From Desulfobacter vibrioformis DSM 8776 (GTDB lineage Bacteria > Desulfobacterota > Desulfobacteria > Desulfobacterales > Desulfobacteraceae): a stretch of 64,000 bases of DNA. The position numbers were made by a program, and so were the translations under genes. The notes beneath the pieces are model-generated. The model saw only the letters and a list, made by a program, of their open reading frames with translations. It was not told the DNA's origin and did no database searches. Positions 60,443-64,000 of the stretch are shown here, in pieces. Within the stretch, counting starts at the first letter, position 1. Every line of letters begins with the position of its first letter. The stretch covers positions 1 to 64,000 of the forward strand of contig NZ_JQKJ01000014.1 in NCBI RefSeq assembly GCF_000745975.1, in the 5' to 3' direction.

Positions 60443-61102
60443 CTACACATAGTTATTTACAGGGTTACTTTTATACAAATCCTGCATTTCTGCATAGAGA
60501 CGAGCAGCTTTAAGAAAAGCATTGTGTTCTTCTCTAACTTCGATTGATGCCTGTTGCTGACATTTTTGCTCAAAAGACTGTTGTTTTATCAACAGCTTCA
60601 AATGTTCTTCACTAAGTTTTTTATCATCATCGTGGTTTTTATTATCAGTTTTCTTATAAAAACTGTTTTTCGAGCGCCCCCAAAAGCCAGAATCATTGTT
60701 CGTTGGCCATGAATCTCCCCGATATTGATCCAAGGATTCGCCCACAGTTAATATTACCGAAGTGTCTCGGGGTGCATATGAAGAGCACAAATCTCTCTGC
60801 AAAAGAGAGAGCATTTTCTCACGGTATTGTGGATCTTCTTTCATTTTTTCAAATGCCTTGTCAGAAACATTGACGGCCGCATTCTTAACAGTACTATGAA
60901 ATTTTATTTTTTCAATATCTTGATAAAATTCTTGTTTGAACATTGCCATTTCTTCTTCTATAGTTAATTTTGCTGTTTGTGACGTTTCCTCAGTTTTAAC
61001 AGCATATTTCGAGTTTACAGATGTTTCTGAATTTTTTCTTGTATTCTTTGAATACGCATCTATATCGCCCCTTATAGGATTTCTTTGAATGATTAATGAC
61101 AT
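60443..61102 (-). CDS. DUF6033-like hypothetical protein
   Basis: 219 residues from ATG 61,102, preceded by AGAAAGGATTG. After a polar N-terminus (RNPIRGDIDAYSKNTRKNSE) comes a helical EEEMAMFKQEFYQDIEKIKF. The core is VNVSDKAFEKMKEDPQYREK, then LSLLQRDLCSSYAPRDTSVI and SLDQYRGDSWPTND-like (GESLDQYRGDSWP). The C-terminal 75 residues are charged helix. The core recalls a family of uncharacterised proteins (DUF6033) common in Firmicutes; the name is from memory. Base composition is AT-richer than the neighbours, which together with the broken gene beside it hints at acquired DNA. Confidence 0.62.
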   Translation of the reverse strand: MSLIIQRNPIRGDIDAYSKNTRKNSETSVNSKYAVKTEETSQTAKLTIEEEMAMFKQEFYQDIEKIKFHSTVKNAAVNVSDKAFEKMKEDPQYREKMLSLLQRDLCSSYAPRDTSVILTVGESLDQYRGDSWPTNNDSGFWGRSKNSFYKKTDNKNHDDDKKLSEEHLKLLIKQQSFEQKCQQQASIEVREEHNAFLKAARLYAEMQDLYKSNPVNNYV

Positions 61103-61541
61103 GTTTTCAATCCTTTCTGTTAACAATTTAAATGAACCGATATAATTTTGATACCCACATATTTGCTGATAACACGATTTTATAAATATAGATTGACAAC
61201 TACACAGCAAATAGCATTCCAATGATCTAATATAAGAATAAAGTTGTTTAATATTGGATAATTATACTCACTTTATTTTTAAAATTGGACTATCCTTAAA
61301 GGATAAAATAGAGATGTTCTTTCCTGCAAATATCAGAAAATCGGAAATATTTTCCCCGAAAAAAAAGATCCCTCCCCTGGACAGTCCATCTATCTTTCTA
61401 TTGTGTAACTGTCCGGTTTTTATATCAACCTATGCAGCTAACGCGGGAAACCCGCAACCCAATTTTCCCTCCTCATTTTCTTGTTTTTTTTGACAGAAAC
61501 TGAGGAGTAAGGCACTGAAATGCCGACTCTGGGGGGTTTGT
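61103..61541. other. Gene-less AT-rich stretch
   Basis: 439 bp between the DUF6033-like gene and the ABC cassette. A 79-codon plus-strand frame at 61,254-61,493 lacks a ribosome binding site and protein-like composition. No terminator with a clear T run and no tRNA or riboswitch was seen. The change from AT-rich to GC-richer sequence near 61,500 may mark the edge of an inserted segment. Confidence 0.4.
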
Positions 61542-62255
61542 TCAGCCCATAAACTGCCGGACCCAGTCATTCATCGGGCGGTGCATAAGATCTTTTGGGG
61601 TGCCGTTCTGAACAATGCCGCCCTGGTTCATCAGGATGATCTGAGAGCCTGCGGCAAAGGCTTCTTCGTGGTCATGGGTGACAAAAATGGTGGTAATGTG
61701 CAGCCGGGAAAAAATCTGGGTGAGTTGATCCAGCAGGTGTTTTCGCAAAACCCGGTCCAAAGCGCTTAAGGGCTCATCCAGCATGAGCAGCCTGGGACCC
61801 GGGGCAAGGGTTCTTGCCAGGGCCACCCGCTGGCGCTCGCCTCCGGACAGTTCATCCACCTTTCTGTTTTCAAACCCTTTAAGATTGGTTAAGGCCAGCA
61901 TTTCTGCCACAATCGAGGCTTGTTCCTGCTTGGACATACCCTTCATTTTCAGGCCAAATGCAATATTGTGGAATACATCCAGATGGGGAAACAGGGCATA
62001 GTCCTGGAACATCATGCCGAAATTGCGCTTGTGCGGGGGCAGATCCAGGATGGAGGCATTGTTGAACCGGATATCGCCTGAGTCGGGTATATCAAGTCCT
62101 GCAATCATTCTTAATAGCGTGGTTTTCCCGCTGCCCGAAGGGCCGAGAACGGACAGTCGGCTCCCCCGGGGCAGAGCAAGGTTGATGTTGTTTAAAAAAC
62201 AGACGCCTGTTGTTCCGGTTTTTTTCAAATTATGTATGATAAGTTCATTTTCCAT
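61542..62255 (-). CDS. ABC transporter ATP-binding protein (thiamine/iron-type)
   Basis: 237 residues. Walker A GPSGSGKTTLLRMIAG, Q-loop MMFQDYALFPHLDV, signature LSGGERQRVALARTLA, Walker B RLLMLDEPLSALD and the switch His in TIFVTHDHEEAFAAG. Short MalK-less form: there is no C-terminal OB/TOBE extension, as in ThiQ. It starts inside the last codons of the permease gene (1-bp overlap) and is the third gene of a binding protein-permease-ATPase operon. ThiBPQ and FbpABC share this layout. Confidence 0.94.
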   Translation of the reverse strand: MENELIIHNLKKTGTTGVCFLNNINLALPRGSRLSVLGPSGSGKTTLLRMIAGLDIPDSGDIRFNNASILDLPPHKRNFGMMFQDYALFPHLDVFHNIAFGLKMKGMSKQEQASIVAEMLALTNLKGFENRKVDELSGGERQRVALARTLAPGPRLLMLDEPLSALDRVLRKHLLDQLTQIFSRLHITTIFVTHDHEEAFAAGSQIILMNQGGIVQNGTPKDLMHRPMNDWVRQFMG

Positions 62256-63949
62256 TAAAACTGTTGTACCCCGTTTGAACTGATTTTTTCAATGAGAATA
62301 AATCCGGCTGCTGTGACAACCATGAGAAGGGTGGAAATGGCCATGGCCTGGCCGTAATTCATGGCGCCCGGCTGGCCTAAAAACCGGTAAATGGCCAGGG
62401 GGATGGTGGGAGTCCGTGGTCCTGCGGTGAAAATGGTGGCGCCGAATTCTCCCATGCTGATGGTAAAGGCAAACACGCCGCCTGCTGTCAGCGCCCCGGA
62501 TATCAGGGGCAGGTCAAGGCATCTGAATATTTTTCCAGGACTGGCGCCTAAAGTGGCGGCAGCCTCCCTGATGTCATTGGGAATACGCTTCAGGGCAGGC
62601 AGCACGGCCCGGAGTACAAAGGGAAATCCCACCAGGGCATGGACTAAAGGGACAAGCAGAGTTGAACTGCGCAGGTTAAGCGGGGGCCGGTCCAGGGTGA
62701 TGATGATGCCGAACCCCAAGGTTACAGCCGAAGTGGACAGGGGCAGCATAAACAACGGGTCAAAAAAGGCGGCAAGGCCTTTGGCTTTTACCCGGTCCAG
62801 ATGGTTCAGGCAAAGGGCTGCGCACAGGCCTGTCACAAGGGCGATAATAAGGGCTGTTCCCGCAAATATAAAGGAGAACTTAATCGCCGTAAAAGGCGGG
62901 ACATGGAAAATGGAGTTGGCAGGATTAACAAAAATGGCCTGGTAATAGATCAGGGACACTTGTCCGTCATGGACCAGGGACTTTCCTGCAAGCGCGGCCA
63001 GGGGAAAAAGGCACAGCAGGATTATAAAACCGGCACTCCCTGCAACTGCGGCCTTTTCCCGGAATTTTTGCGGTGGTTTAAAATTGGCGTGGCCGGCCTT
63101 TGGCGCAAAGCGGACCGCCTTTCGGGAAAAGGCGGTGTAAAGACCCATGAGTACCAGGGTGAACCCGATTTGAAGCAGGGAGAGAAAAGATGCCACCGGC
63201 AGGTTGAACATATAGGCGGCCTGGCGGTAGATTTCGGCTTCTATGGTGGAATAGGCAGGCCCCCCGAGAATCAGAATGATGCCAAAGCTTGAAAAGCAGA
63301 AAATGAACACCAGAAAGGATGCCGCCCATACCGCAGGCATGAGCAGGGGCAGGGTAATATGGATAAATATTTGAAACGGTCCTGCCCCGAGCGTGGCGGC
63401 CGCTTCCTGGATATTTGCCCGCAACCCTGCCCAGAAGCTGGTCAGAATTCTGAGCATGACCGAAAAATTGTAAAATACATGGGCCATGAAAATCAGCACC
63501 AGGGGGTGACGGATATTTAACATGCCCAGACAACCGTTTTTTCCGAAACTTGCGTCAAGGGCGGCGGCCACCACCACGGCGGGCAGAACAAAGGGGATGG
63601 AGGCACACAGGGTTAAAAATTTTTTCCCCTTAAATTGGTAATGGGACATGACAAAGGCGCAGGGAAAGGCAGACGCCAGGGTCAGGCCCGTGGATACGGC
63701 AGCCTGCCAGAAGGTGAACCAAATGATATGGGCAAGGCGCTGGGAGCCTGTAACCTGATCCCAAAAGGACAGATCAATATGAAGGTGTGAGGGAAAGTCC
63801 GGCACAAAGCTTCGAATAAAAATACCGGCCAGGGGATAAAAATAGAAAACAAGGAAAAATACAAGGGGGACCAGCCCCGCCAGTACATAGGGGTGCGTAT
63901 AGATCCTTGTTTTCACCGCAATAGCGTTTCCGTCCATTCCCGGATCCAT
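62255..63949 (-). CDS. ABC transporter permease, two fused membrane domains (ThiP/FbpB-like)
   Basis: 564 residues with about 12 membrane helices in two halves. Each has an EAA loop: IQEAAATLGAGPFQIFIHIT in the first and IREAAATLGASPGKIFRCLD in the second. This fused build is typical of thiamine (ThiP) and ferric-iron (FbpB) permeases. The start is uncertain: ATG 63,949 or 63,937 overlap the upstream binding-protein gene by 37 or 25 bp. A GTG at 63,916 would give a 4-bp GTGA overlap, the common coupling arrangement, and begins the same VKTRIYTHPYV sequence. Confidence 0.9.
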   Translation of the reverse strand: MDPGMDGNAIAVKTRIYTHPYVLAGLVPLVFFLVFYFYPLAGIFIRSFVPDFPSHLHIDLSFWDQVTGSQRLAHIIWFTFWQAAVSTGLTLASAFPCAFVMSHYQFKGKKFLTLCASIPFVLPAVVVAAALDASFGKNGCLGMLNIRHPLVLIFMAHVFYNFSVMLRILTSFWAGLRANIQEAAATLGAGPFQIFIHITLPLLMPAVWAASFLVFIFCFSSFGIILILGGPAYSTIEAEIYRQAAYMFNLPVASFLSLLQIGFTLVLMGLYTAFSRKAVRFAPKAGHANFKPPQKFREKAAVAGSAGFIILLCLFPLAALAGKSLVHDGQVSLIYYQAIFVNPANSIFHVPPFTAIKFSFIFAGTALIIALVTGLCAALCLNHLDRVKAKGLAAFFDPLFMLPLSTSAVTLGFGIIITLDRPPLNLRSSTLLVPLVHALVGFPFVLRAVLPALKRIPNDIREAAATLGASPGKIFRCLDLPLISGALTAGGVFAFTISMGEFGATIFTAGPRTPTIPLAIYRFLGQPGAMNYGQAMAISTLLMVVTAAGFILIEKISSNGVQQF

Positions 63950-64000
63950 TTATCCCGGTTTTGGCGGATGTCGTCTGCGGGCAAAGACGCTGGCGCATCT
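63913..64000 (-). CDS. ABC transporter substrate-binding protein, C-terminal end (cut by window edge)
   Basis: A minus-strand frame enters from the right edge and ends at TGA 63,913-63,915. The visible 28 residues, ending LPADDIRQNRDKWIREWTE plus TLLR, have the Trp-rich helix that closes thiamine/iron-type periplasmic binding proteins. Position before a ThiP/FbpB-like permease and an ATPase supports the assignment. The ligand cannot be told from the fragment. Confidence 0.65.
   Translation of the reverse strand, partial: DAPASLPADDIRQNRDKWIREWTETLLR

Noticed and set aside
61254-61493. 79-codon plus-strand frame in the AT-rich gap
   Set aside because: No ribosome binding site, low-complexity ending and no recognisable motif.

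Overview
The window looks like a chromosomal stretch from a sulfate-reducing member of the Desulfobacterota (Desulfobacteraceae-like). This rests on the flagellar gene order (csrA-fliW next to fliS/flaG; fliL-M-N-O-P-Q-R-flhB-flhA-flhF-flhG-fliA), the moderate GC content, and the general character of the proteins. No species marker such as an rRNA gene is present, so the assignment is an inference.

Layout. Positions 1-700 hold the 5' end of a transposase-like gene cut by the window edge and a tRNA-Lys/tRNA-Glu pair on the minus strand, with its own sigma70-type promoter and a palindromic terminator. Positions 700-28,600 are a nearly continuous flagellar locus. On the plus strand fliS, a FliT-like gene and flaG follow an excellent sigma28 promoter. 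Everything else is on the minus strand: fliK; fliL to fliA; an unusual FliL-like protein with about ten FliM-N-type peptides; two small or structural genes; a second FliK-like protein; FlhX; flgF-G-A-H-I-J; flgN; csrA-fliW. Five candidate sigma54 (-24/-12) sites precede flgF, flgN, the FliL-like repeat gene, fliL and fliK. Together with the one sigma28 site they suggest the usual hierarchy in which sigma54 drives basal body and hook genes and sigma28 drives late genes. Filament and hook-junction genes (fliC, fliD, flgK, flgL), the anti-sigma factor flgM and the rod/hook genes flgB-E are not in the window.

Positions 28,860-44,880 are housekeeping and stress genes: feoAB; a divergent acyl-CoA ligase-like gene; a shikimate-kinase-like gene; a compact operon hsp20, lon, rlpA, gmhB, recD2 and a DUF945 gene; and the plus-strand operon lnt, prfB (with the classical programmed +1 frameshift) and an HD-domain gene.

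Positions 44,900-64,000 are mixed metabolism and signalling: a porin; a thiolase; darP and a YczE-like membrane protein; a cobalamin riboswitch with cobT; a DEAD-box helicase; an orphan NarL-type regulator; a zinc-dependent phospholipase C-like protein; a UMF1-type MFS transporter; an aldehyde dehydrogenase; an EAL phosphodiesterase; a frameshifted sulfotransferase-like gene; a DUF6033-like protein; and a thiamine/iron-type ABC transporter whose binding-protein gene runs off the right edge.

The most notable feature is the 594-residue protein at 13,666-15,450. It has a long acidic, predicted cytoplasmic tail carrying about ten copies of a peptide almost identical to the CheY-P-binding N-terminus of FliM. 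The tail is joined through one membrane helix to a FliL-like periplasmic domain.
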